From: Gilliamella apis | GTDB lineage: Bacteria > Pseudomonadota > Gammaproteobacteria > Enterobacterales > Orbaceae | Direction: 5' to 3' | Assembly (NCBI RefSeq): GCF_002142155.1 | Contig: NZ_NASD01000001.1 | Span: forward strand, 124,001 to 188,000 | DNA: 64,000 nucleotides | Shown here: in pieces, positions 1 through 13,275 of the stretch | How positions within the stretch are numbered: position 1 is the stretch's first letter | Layout: each line of letters opens with the position of its first letter | Notes under the pieces: model-generated | Seen by the model: only the letters and a program-made list of their open reading frames with translations | Database searches by the model: none | Told to the model about the DNA's origin: nothing | Made by a program: the position numbers and the translations under genes

Positions 1-126
1 ATGCTAGATAAAGCTTGGGGTGTCGAGCCTCATAGTCGCTTAAGTTGCCAAGCTCGAGTAGCCGATGAAGATCTTGAAGTCGAAATTCCAAGATATAGCC
101 TTAATCACGCCAAAGAAGATCATTAA
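1..126 (+). CDS. fdx: 2Fe-2S ferredoxin Fdx, C-terminal fragment
   Basis: Only the last 41 residues are inside the window; the gene starts upstream. The reading frame is open from base 1 and ends in TAA. The peptide contains LDKAWGVEP, SRLSCQARV and EIPRYSLNHA, which match the C-terminus of the adrenodoxin-type ferredoxin of the Isc iron-sulfur assembly system. The cysteine in RLSCQ is the last of the four cluster ligands. In relatives fdx ends the iscSUA-hscBA-fdx operon, often followed by iscX; no iscX follows here. Base 1 happens to read ATG, but this is an internal methionine. Confidence 0.93.
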   Translation: MLDKAWGVEPHSRLSCQARVADEDLEVEIPRYSLNHAKEDH

Positions 127-129
127 TTA

Positions 130-146
130 GTCGCCTTTATGGCGAC
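130..146 (+). terminator. Hairpin after fdx, possible terminator
   Basis: GTCGCC and GGCGAC form a perfect 6-bp stem around a 5-base loop, 4 bases after the fdx stop. There is no clean T-run behind it, so intrinsic termination is uncertain. Confidence 0.4.
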
Positions 147-156
147 ATCCTTCTGT

Positions 157-180
157 AAAAACACCTTTCCTCAAATTTTT
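157..180 (-). repeat. Dispersed GAGGAAAGG-type element, copy 1
   Basis: Read on the minus strand this is an A-tract, then TTTGAGGAAAGGTGTTTTT. The same core occurs near 18577, 26603 and 58561. This copy lies between fdx and psuK and points against both genes, so it is not acting as a ribosome-binding site here. Function unknown. Confidence 0.5.
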
Positions 181-293
181 ACTTGTGATAATTATCTCAT
201 TTTATTTACCTAATTGACTTAGTTGCTTTCAACTTGATAATGATTCTGCTATAGTCACAGACTAAACATATGCTTAAAAATAGACAGGTGTTT

Positions 294-1385
294 ATGAATC
301 AAAGAGAAAAGCAGATCCTCACGATTATTCGCAAAGATCCCTTCATCCAACAACAAGTGATTGCTGAAATGTTAGGTATTACCCGTTCTAGTGTAGCTGG
401 TTATATTATGACTTTGACTCAAAAAGGTTATATAAAAGGAAAAGGTTATCTTTTGTCTGAAAATAATCATGTGGTTGTCGTGGGTTCTTGTAACATGGAT
501 GTGACTGGATATTCAGATGAAAAGTTAGTTTATCAAGATTCTAATCCCGGTAAGATTCGTTGTACTCCTGGCGGTGTGGGGCGAAATATTGCTGAAAATT
601 TGGCGCTTTTAGGACTTGATACCCATCTTATTTCAATGATTGGCGATGATTTCTATGGTGCTCAGCTTATTGAACATACCCGAAAAGCCGGTGTTAATAT
701 GGAGCATTGCCATGTGATAAAAGGCGATAGTACTTCAACTTACCTCTCTCTGCTTGATCAATCAGGAGAAATGGTGATAGCTATTAATGATATGGATATT
801 ATTAACAAACTAACACCAAGTTTATTAAATGAATCTAAGCAGTTAATTCAGCATGCTAAATTACTAGTTATCGACTGTAATTTGCAACAAGAAGCATTAA
901 CATGGCTGTTTAATAATGCTGGGGAAGTGCCTATTTTTGTTGATACTGTATCTGCATTTAAATCTCATAAGATTAAAGCTTGGTTGTCATATATTCATAC
1001 TTTAAAACCTAACCGACTAGAAGCCGAAATTTTAAGTGGAATAAAAATCGAAACTAATGACGATATTCCTAAAGTGGTTGACTGGTTCCATCAGCAAGGC
1101 GTGCAACGAATTGCAATTAGCGCTGGTGCTGATGGTGTTTATTATAGCGAAATCAATGGTGATCGTGGTTGGTCTGCATCCATTCCAACTGATATTGTCA
1201 GCGTTACTGGTGCTGGTGATGCCATGCTTGCAGGGCTTGTTCAAGGTTACTTGAATGGACTGAGTTTTTATCAAAGTGTGAGATTTGGTCAAGCTTGTTC
1301 AGCATTAACATTATCATCTGAATTTACTAATAATCCTAATTTATCAATTAATTGTGTTCAAAATATTTTGGAGTCCCTTTCATGA
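294..1385 (+). CDS. psuK: Pseudouridine kinase with N-terminal winged helix
   Basis: Phosphorylates pseudouridine to pseudouridine 5'-phosphate, the first step of pseudouridine breakdown. The first 60 residues (QREKQILTIIRKDPF ... ITRSSVAGYI) look like a helix-turn-helix. The rest is a PfkB/ribokinase-family kinase with GGVGRNIAENLALLG and the C-terminal catalytic loop VTGAGDAMLAG. SNPGKI, TLKPNRLEAE and EYTNNP agree with E. coli PsuK (YeiC), which I recall without the HTH part. I chose ATG 294 over ATG 270 because an AGGTG sits 4-8 bases before it. The 3' end overlaps psuG as ATGA, so the two are translationally coupled. The HTH suggests it may also bind DNA; that is inference. Confidence 0.9.
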   Translation: MNQREKQILTIIRKDPFIQQQVIAEMLGITRSSVAGYIMTLTQKGYIKGKGYLLSENNHVVVVGSCNMDVTGYSDEKLVYQDSNPGKIRCTPGGVGRNIAENLALLGLDTHLISMIGDDFYGAQLIEHTRKAGVNMEHCHVIKGDSTSTYLSLLDQSGEMVIAINDMDIINKLTPSLLNESKQLIQHAKLLVIDCNLQQEALTWLFNNAGEVPIFVDTVSAFKSHKIKAWLSYIHTLKPNRLEAEILSGIKIETNDDIPKVVDWFHQQGVQRIAISAGADGVYYSEINGDRGWSASIPTDIVSVTGAGDAMLAGLVQGYLNGLSFYQSVRFGQACSALTLSSEFTNNPNLSINCVQNILESLS

Positions 1386-2317
1386 ACAATGTGTCTAAAT
1401 ATAATCAATATCTTGATATTTCGCCTGAAGTTAAACAAGCTCTTGAAAATAATCAACCGGTTGTGGCATTAGAATCTACCATTATTTCACATGGTATGCC
1501 ATATCCACAAAATGTTGAAACGGCATTAAAAGTAGAAGAAATTGTCAGAAAAAATGGCGCAATACCTGCCACTATTGCGGTAATTAATGGTCGTTTAAAA
1601 GCGGGTTTGTCAAAAGAAGAGATAACAATTCTTGGTAAAGAAGGATTAAATGTAACTAAAGTGAGTCGTCGAGATTTACCAGTAGTTGTAGCTAATAAAC
1701 AAAATGGTGCAACTACCGTTGCCGCAACCATGATTATCGCTGAATTAGCCGGTATACGTGTATTTGCAACCGGTGGATTAGGTGGTGTTCATCGTGGGGC
1801 AGAACATACATTTGATATTTCTGCCGATCTTCAAGAACTTGCCAATACTAGTGTTGCCGTTGTTTGCGCTGGTGCTAAATCAATTTTAGACTTAGGTTTA
1901 ACGATGGAATATCTAGAAACATTTGGTGTTCCTGTGGTTGGCTATCAGACTGATAAACTACCATCATTCTTTAGTCGAACTAGCCCATTTGATGTTAGTG
2001 TTAAACTAGATAGTGCCAAACAAATAGCTGAAATGATTAAAGTAAAATGGGATTTAGGCTTAAATGGTGGGGTTGTGGTTGCTAATCCTATTCCAACACA
2101 ATATGCAATGGATGAAGAATTAATTTCAGCAGCAATTGAAAAAGCCTTAAAAGAATCAGTTGAGCAAGGAATTAAAGGTAAAGAAACTACTCCATTCTTG
2201 TTAGCTAAAGTGGTTGAGTTAACCGGTGGTGATAGTTTAGAAGCAAATATTAATCTTGTCTTTAATAATGCAAAATTAGCTTCTGAAATTGCGATGAGTT
2301 ATTGCAATAGTAAATAA
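1382..2317 (+). CDS. psuG: Pseudouridine-5'-phosphate glycosidase
   Basis: Splits the C-C bond of pseudouridine 5'-phosphate to uracil and ribose 5-phosphate. The 311-residue product matches the usual length of about 312. Visible family motifs are VALESTIISHGMPYP near the start, FATGGLGGVHRG followed by DISADL (metal-binding Asp region), and CAGAKSILD (Schiff-base lysine region). A longer open frame from 1352 exists, but the ATG at 1382 gives the family length and the ATGA overlap with psuK. The two genes form one operon. No pseudouridine transporter gene is adjacent. Confidence 0.95.
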   Translation: MNNVSKYNQYLDISPEVKQALENNQPVVALESTIISHGMPYPQNVETALKVEEIVRKNGAIPATIAVINGRLKAGLSKEEITILGKEGLNVTKVSRRDLPVVVANKQNGATTVAATMIIAELAGIRVFATGGLGGVHRGAEHTFDISADLQELANTSVAVVCAGAKSILDLGLTMEYLETFGVPVVGYQTDKLPSFFSRTSPFDVSVKLDSAKQIAEMIKVKWDLGLNGGVVVANPIPTQYAMDEELISAAIEKALKESVEQGIKGKETTPFLLAKVVELTGGDSLEANINLVFNNAKLASEIAMSYCNSK

Positions 2318-2363
2318 ATTTAATGCAAATAAAGATTGTATTTTGTAATCTAAACTGCTTTTA

Positions 2364-2403
2364 AATAATGGAACAGCATCACTATGATTACTGTTTCATT
2401 ATT
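2364..2403. terminator. Inverted repeat after psuG
   Basis: AATAATGGAACAG (2364-2376) can pair with CTGTTTCATTATT (2391-2403) through 13 pairs including one G-U. It is 47 bases after the psuG stop and before the S10 promoter. It lacks a U-run, so it may be a weak or factor-assisted terminator. Confidence 0.45.
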
Positions 2404-2448
2404 AGCTAATCAATTAGATAATTATATACAAGTTTTTATAATTACTCC

Positions 2449-2476
2449 TTGCATTAGCCAATAAATCCCGTATAAT
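2449..2476 (+). promoter_or_regulatory. S10 operon promoter
   Basis: TTGCAT (2449-2454) and TATAAT (2471-2476), 16-bp spacing, near-consensus sigma-70. The predicted start near 2483 gives a leader of about 190 bases before rpsJ, as in E. coli. Confidence 0.8.
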
Positions 2477-2593
2477 TGTCGCACTTTGTTTGCTGATTTT
2501 TCAATAAACAAATGCGTAAAAAGATATAGTCTTTATGTCAAAATATTGAATTATATCAACAATATCTCCGATTTGGGGATTACGAAAAGAACG

Positions 2594-2641
2594 GATTACA
2601 CTCTCCTGTCAATCGAAACAGGGCAAGAGGAGTAATCTTTT
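2594..2641 (+). promoter_or_regulatory. S10 leader hairpin (L4 autoregulation site)
   Basis: A long hairpin: GATTAC (2594-2599) pairs with GTAATC (2632-2637), CTCT with AGAG, and CCTGT with ACAGG (2618-2622), followed by TTTT. In E. coli the equivalent leader hairpin is where L4 causes transcription termination and blocks translation of the S10 operon. Position and shape agree; L4 binding here is inferred. Confidence 0.7.
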
Positions 2642-2659
2642 GTTATAACTTTTAAATAG

Positions 2660-2986
<327 letters not shown>

Positions 2987-3017
2987 TCCTAAGCTGAATG
3001 ATTGAGAGGTCGAAACA

Positions 3018-3644
3018 ATGATTGGTTTAATCGGTCGTAAAGTAGGAATGACACGAATCTTCACCGAAGAGGGTGTTTCTATTCCTGTCACCGTAGTTGA
3101 AGTTCAAAGCAACCGCGTTACTCAAGTTAAAACACTTGAAAATGACGGTTATCAAGCTATTCAGGTTACTACTGGCAGCAAAAAAGCAAGCCGCGTAAAT
3201 AAACCTGAAGCAGGTCATTTCGCTAAGGCTGGCGTTGAAGCTGGTCGTGGTCTATGGGAATTCCGTTTTGAAGAAGGCGAATATACTGTAGGTCAAAGCA
3301 TTAACGTTGATATTTTCACAGACGTTAAAAAAGTTGATGTTACTGGTACATCTAAAGGTAAAGGTTTCGCTGGCGTAACTAAACGTTGGAATTTCCGCAC
3401 TCAAGATGCTACTCATGGTAACTCTTTGGCACACCGTGGTCATGGCTCTATTGGTCAAAACCAAACTCCAGGTAAAGTGTTCAAAGGTCGTAAAATGGCA
3501 GGTCACTTAGGTAATGAACGTGTAACTGTTCAAAACTTAGATATTGTACGTGTTGATGCTGAACGTAACCTTTTATTAATTAAAGGTGCAGTACCAGGCG
3601 CGATCAATAGTGACGTAATTGTTAAACCGGCAATCAAGGCTTAA
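3018..3644 (+). CDS. rplC: 50S ribosomal protein L3
   Basis: 208 residues beginning [16 protein letters not shown]3 is an early assembly protein at the 5' end of 23S rRNA, reaching the peptidyl-transferase centre. The loop [21 protein letters not shown] contains the glutamine that PrmB methylates in E. coli (in GQNQTPG). GAGAGG-type ribosome-binding site upstream. Second gene of the S10 operon. Confidence 0.99.
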   Translation: MIGLIGRKVGMTRIFTEEGVSIPVTVVEVQSNRVTQVKTLENDGYQAIQVTTGSKKASRVNKPEAGHFAKAGVEAGRGLWEFRFEEGEYTVGQSINVDIFTDVKKVDVTGTSKGKGFAGVTKRWNFRTQDATHGNSLAHRGHGSIGQNQTPGKVFKGRKMAGHLGNERVTVQNLDIVRVDAERNLLLIKGAVPGAINSDVIVKPAIKA

Positions 3645-3660
3645 CGTCGAGGAGATAGAG

Positions 3661-4263
3661 ATGGAATTAGTAGTAAAAGACGCGCAAGCGCTTTCTGTTT
3701 CCGAAACTACCTTCGGACGTGAGTTTAATGAAGCGTTAGTTCACCAAGTAGTTGTTGCTTATGCATCTGCTGCTCGTCAAGGCTCTCGCGCACAAAAAAC
3801 TCGTGCAGAAATCGCTGGTTCAGGCAAAAAACCATGGCGTCAAAAAGGCACAGGTCGTGCTCGTTCAGGTTCTATTAAGAGCCCAATCTGGCGTAGTGGT
3901 GGTGTAACATTTGCAGCAAAACCACAAGATCATAGCCAAAAAGTTAACCGTAAAATGTATCGTGGTGCATTAAAGAGTATTTTCTCTGAATTAGTGCGTC
4001 AAGAACGTTTAATCGTGGTTGAAACATTTACTGTTGAAGCACCTAAGACTAAATTATTAACTCAGAAATTAAATGATATGAATCTAAAAGATGTGCTAAT
4101 CATTACCTCTGAAGTTGATGAAAATCTTTTCTTAGCAGCACGTAACTTATATAAAGTTGATGTGCGTGATGTGGCAGGTATTGATCCAGTTAGTTTGATT
4201 GCATTTGACAAAGTGGTTATCACTGTTGATGCCGTTAAACAAGTAGAGGAGATGTTAGCATGA
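3661..4263 (+). CDS. rplD: 50S ribosomal protein L4, S10 operon autoregulator
   Basis: 200 residues from ATG 3661 ([19 protein letters not shown]), matching the E. coli start; an open frame reaches back to 3619 but overlaps rplC. The conserved extended loop [26 protein letters not shown] enters the exit tunnel region. In E. coli free L4 represses this operon through the leader hairpin. GAGGAGATAGAG-type ribosome-binding site before the start. The stop overlaps the rplW start (ATGA). Confidence 0.98.
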   Translation: MELVVKDAQALSVSETTFGREFNEALVHQVVVAYASAARQGSRAQKTRAEIAGSGKKPWRQKGTGRARSGSIKSPIWRSGGVTFAAKPQDHSQKVNRKMYRGALKSIFSELVRQERLIVVETFTVEAPKTKLLTQKLNDMNLKDVLIITSEVDENLFLAARNLYKVDVRDVAGIDPVSLIAFDKVVITVDAVKQVEEMLA

Positions 4264-4562
4264 TTCGTGAAGAGCGTCTGCTTAAAGTCCTGCGAGCACC
4301 ACATGTTTCTGAAAAAGCATCTATTTCAATGGAAAAAACAAATACATTAGTATTGAAAGTTGCTAAAGATGCTACTAAGAGAGAGATTAAAGCCGCAGTT
4401 GAACAACTATTTGAAGTCAAAGTAGATGACGTGAATACTCTTGTTGTTAAAGGCAAAGTAAAACGTCGTGGTCAACAAATCGGTCGCCGTAGCGACTGGA
4501 AAAAAGCTTACGTTACTTTAGCAGAAGGTCAAAATTTAGACCTTGCTGGCGTCGCTGAGTAA
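4260..4562 (+). CDS. rplW: 50S ribosomal protein L23
   Basis: 100 residues, family length. [21 protein letters not shown] at the start and [20 protein letters not shown] near the end identify L23. It sits at the tunnel exit and is the docking point for trigger factor and SRP. It starts inside the rplD stop codon, implying translational coupling. Confidence 0.98.
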   Translation: MIREERLLKVLRAPHVSEKASISMEKTNTLVLKVAKDATKREIKAAVEQLFEVKVDDVNTLVVKGKVKRRGQQIGRRSDWKKAYVTLAEGQNLDLAGVAE

Positions 4563-5405
<843 letters not shown>

Positions 5406-5409
5406 TTAA

Positions 5410-5703
<294 letters not shown>

Positions 5704-5707
5704 GTAG

Positions 5708-6049
<342 letters not shown>

Positions 6050-6063
6050 GCTGGAGAATAGCA

Positions 6064-6801
6064 ATGGGTCAAAAAGTAAATCCAAATGGTATCCGACTAG
6101 GCATCGTCAAGCCTTGGACATCTACATGGTATTCGGGTACAAAGACATTCGCTGATAATTTAGAAAGTGATTTTAGAGTACGTGAATTCTTAAATAAAGA
6201 ATTAGCACAAGCATCAATCTCTAAAATTGTTATCGATCGTTCAGCAGAAACTAACGTTCGCATTACTATTCACACTGCTCGTCCAGGTATTGTGATTGGT
6301 AAAAAAGGTGAGGACGTTGAAAAATTACGTAATGCCGTAGCTTCTATTGTCAATAAATACAAAGACAAAAAAGAGAAACGTGATGTTGCAGTACAAATTA
6401 ATATTGCTGAAGTTCGTAAACCAGAACTAGACGCTAAATTAGTTGCTGACAGTATTACCTCTCAGTTAGAACGCCGTGTTATGTTCCGTCGTGCAATGAA
6501 ACGTGCGGTTCAAAATGCAATGAAGGCGGGTGCTAAAGGTATCAAAGTTGAAGTAAGTGGTCGTTTAGGCGGCGCTGAAATTGCTCGTAGTGAGTGGTAT
6601 CGTGAAGGTCGCGTACCATTACATACATTAAGAGCGGACATCGACTATGGTTTATCAGAAGCATTGACTACCTATGGTATTATTGGTGTTAAAGTGTGGA
6701 TCTTCAAAGGTGAGATCCTTGGTGGTATGGCTGCCGTTGAACAAGCAGAAAAACAACCTGCTGCTCAACCGAAAAAGCAGCGCAAAGGCCGAAAACAATA
6801 A
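6064..6801 (+). CDS. rpsC: 30S ribosomal protein S3
   Basis: 245 residues starting [18 protein letters not shown], with the KH-domain loop [15 protein letters not shown] and the C-terminal [17 protein letters not shown]3 lines the mRNA entry tunnel and contributes to helicase activity. The tail after residue 220 is a short Gln/Lys-rich extension ([20 protein letters not shown]), slightly longer than the E. coli tail. Confidence 0.99.
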   Translation: MGQKVNPNGIRLGIVKPWTSTWYSGTKTFADNLESDFRVREFLNKELAQASISKIVIDRSAETNVRITIHTARPGIVIGKKGEDVEKLRNAVASIVNKYKDKKEKRDVAVQINIAEVRKPELDAKLVADSITSQLERRVMFRRAMKRAVQNAMKAGAKGIKVEVSGRLGGAEIARSEWYREGRVPLHTLRADIDYGLSEALTTYGIIGVKVWIFKGEILGGMAAVEQAEKQPAAQPKKQRKGRKQ

Positions 6802-7224
<423 letters not shown>

Positions 7225-7416
7225 ATGAAAGCAAAAGAGCTACGCGAAAAAAGCGTTGAAGAGTTAAATACTGAACTTCTTAATTTATTACGTGAGCAAT
7301 TTAACTTACGTATGCAATTAGCTGGAGGTCAGTTAACACAAACTCATATGTTAAAACAAGTGCGTCGTAATATTGCACGAGTTAAAACGTTATTAACTGA
7401 GAAGGCGGGTGCGTAA
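7225..7416 (+). CDS. rpmC: 50S ribosomal protein L29
   Basis: 63 residues, family length: [19 protein letters not shown] ... [17 protein letters not shown] two-helix coiled protein near the tunnel exit beside L23. It begins immediately after the rplP stop, with its ribosome-binding site inside the rplP end. Confidence 0.98.
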   Translation: MKAKELREKSVEELNTELLNLLREQFNLRMQLAGGQLTQTHMLKQVRRNIARVKTLLTEKAGA

Positions 7417-7417
7417 T

Positions 7418-7678
7418 ATGACTACTGAAGTAAAAATTCGTACTCAGCAAGGTCGTGTTATTAGCGACAAAATGGATAAATCTATTACTGTAGCTATTGA
7501 ACGTAAAGTGAAGCATCCGTTATATGGTAAGTTCATTAAACGTACGACTAAATTGCATGTACATGATGAAAACAACGAGTGTGGTATTGGTGATACTGTA
7601 GAAATTAAAGAGTGTCGTCCATTATCAAAAACCAAATCTTGGACTCTTGTTCGAATCGTTGAAAAAGCAGTTAGCTAA
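7418..7678 (+). CDS. rpsQ: 30S ribosomal protein S17
   Basis: 86 residues from ATG 7418 ([22 protein letters not shown]), one base after the rpmC stop; a GTG at 7409 would overlap rpm[28 protein letters not shown] and [12 protein letters not shown] identify S17, a primary 16S rRNA binder. Last gene of the S10 operon; a terminator follows. Confidence 0.98.
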   Translation: MTTEVKIRTQQGRVISDKMDKSITVAIERKVKHPLYGKFIKRTTKLHVHDENNECGIGDTVEIKECRPLSKTKSWTLVRIVEKAVS

Positions 7679-7710
7679 TCAAATTTGATTAAAAACTGTA
7701 CATAATATAA

Positions 7711-7737
7711 TAAACGGCTCACCGGCCGTTTATTTTA
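7711..7737 (+). terminator. S10 operon terminator
   Basis: TAAACGGC (7711-7718), loop TCACCG, GCCGTTTA (7725-7732), then TTTTA. An 8-bp stem with a short T-run, 32 bases after rpsQ. Confidence 0.75.
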
Positions 7738-7760
7738 TGCTATCCATTTTATTTGAGTGG

Positions 7761-7769
7761 TGTTATACT
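7761..7769 (+). promoter_or_regulatory. spc operon promoter (extended -10)
   Basis: TGTTATACT contains a TGn extended -10 motif and TATACT; no good -35 is visible. The start would be near 7776. Downstream, GCGCCCTCACG followed by GTGGGTTTTT resembles the start of the E. coli spc leader. The CGGAGCATTAAA ribosome-binding region of rplN is also conserved. Confidence 0.65.
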
Positions 7770-7855
7770 ATGCGCCCTCACGTAAGTGGGTTTTTGGTTG
7801 TCTATTCTTATCCATGGTAGTTGAGGTGGATGAAGGTAGATTAGACAATAATTAA

Positions 7856-8245
<390 letters not shown>

Positions 8246-8255
8246 GGAGCGGGTA

Positions 8256-8570
8256 ATGGCAGCTAAAATCCGTCGAGAAGATGAAGTTATCGTGTTAGCC
8301 GGTAAAGATAAAGGTAAACGCGGTAAAGTAAAAAGTGTTTTGTCTACTGGTAAAGTGATTGTTGAAGGTATCAATTTGGTGAAAAAACACCAAAAACCAG
8401 TACCTGCATTAAATCAAGAAGGTGGAATTGTTGAGAAAGAAGCGCCAATTAACGTTTCTAACGTAGCAATTTTTAACCAAGATACAGGCAAAGCAGATCG
8501 CGTAGGCTTTCGTTTTGAAGACGGTAAAAAAGTCCGTTTTTATAAGTCTACTAATAAATTAATCAATTAA
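8256..8570 (+). CDS. rplX: 50S ribosomal protein L24
   Basis: 104 residues with the KOW motif [19 protein letters not shown]. An assembly-initiator protein that binds the 5' end of 23S rRNA. AGGAGC ribosome-binding site. In E. coli the S8 translational-repression target lies at the rplX-rplE junction; the corresponding 17-base gap here was not folded. Confidence 0.99.
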   Translation: MAAKIRREDEVIVLAGKDKGKRGKVKSVLSTGKVIVEGINLVKKHQKPVPALNQEGGIVEKEAPINVSNVAIFNQDTGKADRVGFRFEDGKKVRFYKSTNKLIN

Positions 8571-8587
8571 GTAATTTGGAGTGTACG

Positions 8588-9127
8588 ATGGCGAAACTGC
8601 ATGATTACTACAAAGCACAGGTAGTAAATAAACTGCAAGAACAGTTTGGCTACAAATCTGTCATGCAAGTCCCTCGGATCGAAAAGATCACCTTGAATAT
8701 GGGTGTGGGTGAAGCAATTACTGATAAGAAATTATTAGATAATGCGGTTGCAGATTTAGCAGCAATCAGTGGTCAAAAACCACTAGTCACTAAAGCACGC
8801 AAATCAGTTGCTGGTTTTAAAATCCGTCAAGGGTATCCTATTGGTTGTAAAGTCACTTTACGTGGCGAACGTATGTGGGAATTTTTTGAACGTCTAGTTT
8901 ATATTGCTCTTCCTCGTACTCGAGATTTTCGTGGTTTAAGCGCAAAATCTTTCGATGGTCGTGGTAACTATAGCATGGGTGTTCGTGAACAAATCGTTTT
9001 CCCTGAAATCGATTATGATAAAGTTGATCGTGTTCGTGGTTTAGATATCACTATCACAACAACAGCACAATCTGATGAAGAAGGCCGAGCTTTATTATCT
9101 GCCTTTAACTTCCCATTTCGTAAGTAA
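8588..9127 (+). CDS. rplE: 50S ribosomal protein L5
   Basis: 179 residues from ATG 8588 ([22 protein letters not shown]), the E. coli start; an earlier in-frame ATG at 8576 adds MECT and overlaps the ribosome-binding region (TTGGAGTG). [15 protein letters not shown] and [21 protein letters not shown] are typical. L5 binds 5S rRNA and contacts the P-site tRNA. Confidence 0.98.
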   Translation: MAKLHDYYKAQVVNKLQEQFGYKSVMQVPRIEKITLNMGVGEAITDKKLLDNAVADLAAISGQKPLVTKARKSVAGFKIRQGYPIGCKVTLRGERMWEFFERLVYIALPRTRDFRGLSAKSFDGRGNYSMGVREQIVFPEIDYDKVDRVRGLDITITTTAQSDEEGRALLSAFNFPFRK

Positions 9128-9138
9128 GGTAGGACATA

Positions 9139-9444
9139 ATGGCTAAACAATCAATGATTGAACGCGATAAAAAACGCGTAAAGCTAGCAGAAAAATATTT
9201 TGCAAAGCGTCAAGAATTAAAAGCGATTATCTCTGATCTTAATGCATCAGATGAAGATCGTTGGAATGCAGTGCTTAAATTGCAAACGCTTCCTCGTGAT
9301 TCTAGTCCATCACGTCAACGTCGTCGTTGTCGTCAAACCGGTCGTCCTCATGGCGTCCTTCGTAAGTTTGGTTTAAGCCGTATTAAGGTTCGTGAATCAG
9401 CCATGCGTGGTGAGATTCCTGGTCTTAAAAAGGCAAGTTGGTAA
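9139..9444 (+). CDS. rpsN: 30S ribosomal protein S14 (zinc-free type)
   Basis: 101 residues, the long form. The centre reads [36 protein letters not shown]; only one cysteine is present, so the CXXC zinc ribbon of the short form is absent. Binds 16S rRNA in the head. Standard position in the spc operon. Confidence 0.99.
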   Translation: MAKQSMIERDKKRVKLAEKYFAKRQELKAIISDLNASDEDRWNAVLKLQTLPRDSSPSRQRRRCRQTGRPHGVLRKFGLSRIKVRESAMRGEIPGLKKASW

Positions 9445-9461
9445 TCAGGGGAGTGTTATAG

Positions 9462-9854
<393 letters not shown>

Positions 9855-9865
9855 GGGAGAAAAAA

Positions 9866-10399
9866 ATGTCTCGTGTTGCAAAAGCACCTGTCGTTGTTCC
9901 TGCTGGCGTAGAGGTAAAACTCAATGGTCAGGTAATTACGATTAAAGGTAAAAATGGCGAGTTATCTCGTACAATAAATAATGCAGTTGTTATTAATCAA
10001 GCAGAAGGCCAGATTACATTTGCGCCTCGTGACGGTTTTGCTGACGCTTGGGCGCAAGCAGGTACTGCTCGTGCATTGATTAATGCAATGGTTATTGGTG
10101 TTACTGAAGGTTTTACTAAAAAACTTCAGCTAGTTGGTGTCGGTTATCGTGCACAAGTTAAAGGTAATACAATTGGCTTATCTCTTGGTTATTCACATCC
10201 AATTGATCACCAATTACCTGCAGGTGTAACAGCTGAATGTCCTTCGCAAACTGAAATCGTTCTGAAAAGTGCTGATAAACAGTTAATTGGACAAGTAGCT
10301 GCTGATATCCGTGCTTATCGTCGTCCTGAACCTTATAAAGGTAAAGGTGTTCGTTACGCAGATGAAGTTGTGCGTACTAAAGAAGCTAAGAAAAAGTAA
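9866..10399 (+). CDS. rplF: 50S ribosomal protein L6
   Basis: 177 residues, family length. [37 protein letters not shown] and [26 protein letters not shown] identify L6, which lies near the factor-binding site by the sarcin-ricin loop. Confidence 0.99.
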   Translation: MSRVAKAPVVVPAGVEVKLNGQVITIKGKNGELSRTINNAVVINQAEGQITFAPRDGFADAWAQAGTARALINAMVIGVTEGFTKKLQLVGVGYRAQVKGNTIGLSLGYSHPIDHQLPAGVTAECPSQTEIVLKSADKQLIGQVAADIRAYRRPEPYKGKGVRYADEVVRTKEAKKK

Positions 10400-10408
10400 G
10401 GTAACACT

Positions 10409-10762
10409 ATGGATAAGAAATCAGCTCGTATCCGTCGTGCAACTAAAGCGCGTCGTAAGATGCAAGAACTACTTGCAACTCGCTTAGTAGTTCACCGTAC
10501 TCCGCGTCATATTTATGCGCAGATTATCGCACCAAACGGATCAGAAGTACTGGCAGCGGCTTCAACATTAGAAAAAGCTATCAGTGAAAGTTTAAAATAC
10601 ACTGGAAACAAAGATGCAGCAGCAGCAGTTGGTAAAGCAATTGCAGAACGCGCATTAGCGAAAGATATCAAAGAAGTTTCTTTTGATCGTTCAGGTTTCC
10701 AATATCATGGTCGAGTTCAGGCGCTAGCAGATGCTGCTCGCGAAGCTGGCCTACAGTTCTAA
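10409..10762 (+). CDS. rplR: 50S ribosomal protein L18
   Basis: 117 residues: [21 protein letters not shown], the central VAAxST-type motif ([11 protein letters not shown]) and [26 protein letters not shown]. It binds 5S rRNA with L5. Standard spc position. Confidence 0.99.
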   Translation: MDKKSARIRRATKARRKMQELLATRLVVHRTPRHIYAQIIAPNGSEVLAAASTLEKAISESLKYTGNKDAAAAVGKAIAERALAKDIKEVSFDRSGFQYHGRVQALADAAREAGLQF

Positions 10763-10767
10763 GGTAG

Positions 10768-11277
<510 letters not shown>

Positions 11278-11283
11278 TTAGCC

Positions 11284-11463
11284 ATGGCAAAGACAATTAA
11301 AATTACACAAACTCGTAGTTCTATTGGCCGTCTACCGAAGCATAAAGCAACGTTAGTTGGTTTAGGATTACGTCGTATTGGTCATACTGTTGAACGTGAA
11401 GATACACCAGCAATCCGCGGTATGGTAAACCAAGTTTATTACATGGTTAAAGTTGAGGAGTAA
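11284..11463 (+). CDS. rpmD: 50S ribosomal protein L30
   Basis: 59 residues, exact E. coli length. Begins [31 protein letters not shown] in translation from ATG 11284 and ends VKVEE-TAA at 11463. [20 protein letters not shown] motif present. It falls between rpsE and rplO, its invariant place in gammaproteobacteria. Confidence 0.97.
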   Translation: MAKTIKITQTRSSIGRLPKHKATLVGLGLRRIGHTVEREDTPAIRGMVNQVYYMVKVEE

Positions 11464-11468
11464 TAGTA

Positions 11469-11903
11469 ATGCGTTTAAATACTTTATCTCCTGCTGAAGG
11501 TTCAAAGCATGCATCTAAGCGCGTGGGCCGAGGAATCGGTTCAGGGCTAGGTAAAACTGGTACTCGTGGTATCAAAGGTCAAAAATCACGTTCAGGTGGC
11601 GGCGTTCGTCGTGGCTTCGAAGGTGGTCAAATGCCTTTATATCGTCGTTTACCAAAATTTGGTTTTACCTCACGTAAAGCTATGGTAACAGCACAAGTTC
11701 GTCTTTCTGATTTAATGAAAGTTGAAGGTGATATTGTTGACCTAAATAGCTTGAAAGTTGCTAATGTGATTAATTCACAAATCGAATATGCAAAAATCAT
11801 GTTATCTGGAGAAGTTACTAAACCAGTAACAGTTCGTGGTATTCGAGTAACTAAAGGTGCTAAAGCTGCAATTGAAGCTGCTGGCGGAAAAATTGAGGAA
11901 TAA
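11469..11903 (+). CDS. rplO: 50S ribosomal protein L15
   Basis: 144 residues. [43 protein letters not shown] and [17 protein letters not shown] are typical of L15, a late-assembly protein. It is followed 8 bases later by secY. Confidence 0.99.
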   Translation: MRLNTLSPAEGSKHASKRVGRGIGSGLGKTGTRGIKGQKSRSGGGVRRGFEGGQMPLYRRLPKFGFTSRKAMVTAQVRLSDLMKVEGDIVDLNSLKVANVINSQIEYAKIMLSGEVTKPVTVRGIRVTKGAKAAIEAAGGKIEE

Positions 11904-11911
11904 TTAGAAAG

Positions 11912-13249
11912 ATGGCAAAGCAACCAGGATTAGATTTTCAAAGCACACGAGGCGGTAGTGGTGAGCTTAAAAGACGTTTATTATTTGTGCTTTTAGCGCT
12001 TATTGTTTTCCGTCTTGGTTCTTACGTTCCGGTTCCTGGTATTGATACTAAAGCGTTATCGGACTTACTACAATCATCATCTAATGGTATTGTTGGTATG
12101 TTCAATATGTTCTCTGGTGGTGCTTTAAGCCGTGCTTCAATTTTTGCTTTAGGGATAATGCCTTATATTTCTTCATCTATTATTGTGCAGTTATTAACGG
12201 CAATTAACCCTAAATTAGCAGAATTGAAGAAAGAAGGTGAATCAGGTCGTAAAAAAATCAGTCAGTACACCCGTTATGGCACATTAGCTTTAGCAATTGT
12301 ACAAGCAGCTGGTATTGCGACTGGTTTACCGAATATTCCTGGTTATAGTCATGTAGTGATTAACCCAGGATTTTCTTTCTATTTTATTGCATCGATTAGC
12401 TTAGTTACTGGCACTATGTTTCTTATGTGGTTGGGTGAGCAAATCACGGAACGCGGTGTAGGTAATGGTATTTCTATCATTATCTTTGCTGGTATTGTGG
12501 CAAGTCTTCCTCATGCAATATATGAAACAATTGAACAAGCTCGTTCTGGTTCATTGCATCCGATTTTATTATTAGTCGTAGCAGCATTAGTGGTTGGTGT
12601 GACTTACTTTGTTGTTTTTGTCGAACGTGGTCAACGACGTATAGTTGTTAATTATGCGCAAAGACAGCAAGGCCGTCGTGTGTATGCTGCACAAAGTACA
12701 CATTTACCATTGAAGATTAATATGGCAGGTGTTATTCCTGCAATATTTGCTTCAACAATTATTATGTTACCATCAATGATGGCTTCTTGGTTCCAAGGAA
12801 ATGGTGAAGGATGGAGATATGTCTTTGTTCTTATTGGACAATACTTCTCTCATGATCAACCGTTATACATAATCTTTTTTGCAGCAGCGATTATCTTCTT
12901 CTGTTTCTTCTATACAGCATTGGTTTTCAATCCTAGAGAAACAGCAGATCAGTTAAAGAAATCAGGTGCATTTATTCCAGGTATCCGTCCAGGTGAACAA
13001 ACATCGAAGTATATTGACAAAGTAATGACACGTTTAACGCTAATCGGCGCTATTTACATTACTCTTGTATGTTTGGTACCAATGTTTATGACAAGCGCAA
13101 TGAAAGTTCCAGTTCAATTTGGTGGAACATCATTATTAATTGTGGTTGTTGTAATCATGGATTTTATGGCACAAGTACAGACTTTAATGATGCCAAATCG
13201 TTATGAGTCAGTGTTAAAGAAAGCGAATCTTAAAGGCTATGGCCGATAA
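11912..13249 (+). CDS. secY: Protein translocase subunit SecY
   Basis: The 445-residue channel subunit of the SecYEG translocon in the inner membrane. Ten hydrophobic segments are expected and visible, with landmarks [39 protein letters not shown] (plug region and TM2), [16 protein letters not shown] and the C-terminal [26 protein letters not shown]. Conserved last large gene of the spc operon. Confidence 0.99.
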   Translation: MAKQPGLDFQSTRGGSGELKRRLLFVLLALIVFRLGSYVPVPGIDTKALSDLLQSSSNGIVGMFNMFSGGALSRASIFALGIMPYISSSIIVQLLTAINPKLAELKKEGESGRKKISQYTRYGTLALAIVQAAGIATGLPNIPGYSHVVINPGFSFYFIASISLVTGTMFLMWLGEQITERGVGNGISIIIFAGIVASLPHAIYETIEQARSGSLHPILLLVVAALVVGVTYFVVFVERGQRRIVVNYAQRQQGRRVYAAQSTHLPLKINMAGVIPAIFASTIIMLPSMMASWFQGNGEGWRYVFVLIGQYFSHDQPLYIIFFAAAIIFFCFFYTALVFNPRETADQLKKSGAFIPGIRPGEQTSKYIDKVMTRLTLIGAIYITLVCLVPMFMTSAMKVPVQFGGTSLLIVVVVIMDFMAQVQTLMMPNRYESVLKKANLKGYGR

Positions 13250-13275
13250 GTTAGCCAGAAGTTACGGAGAAAAAA

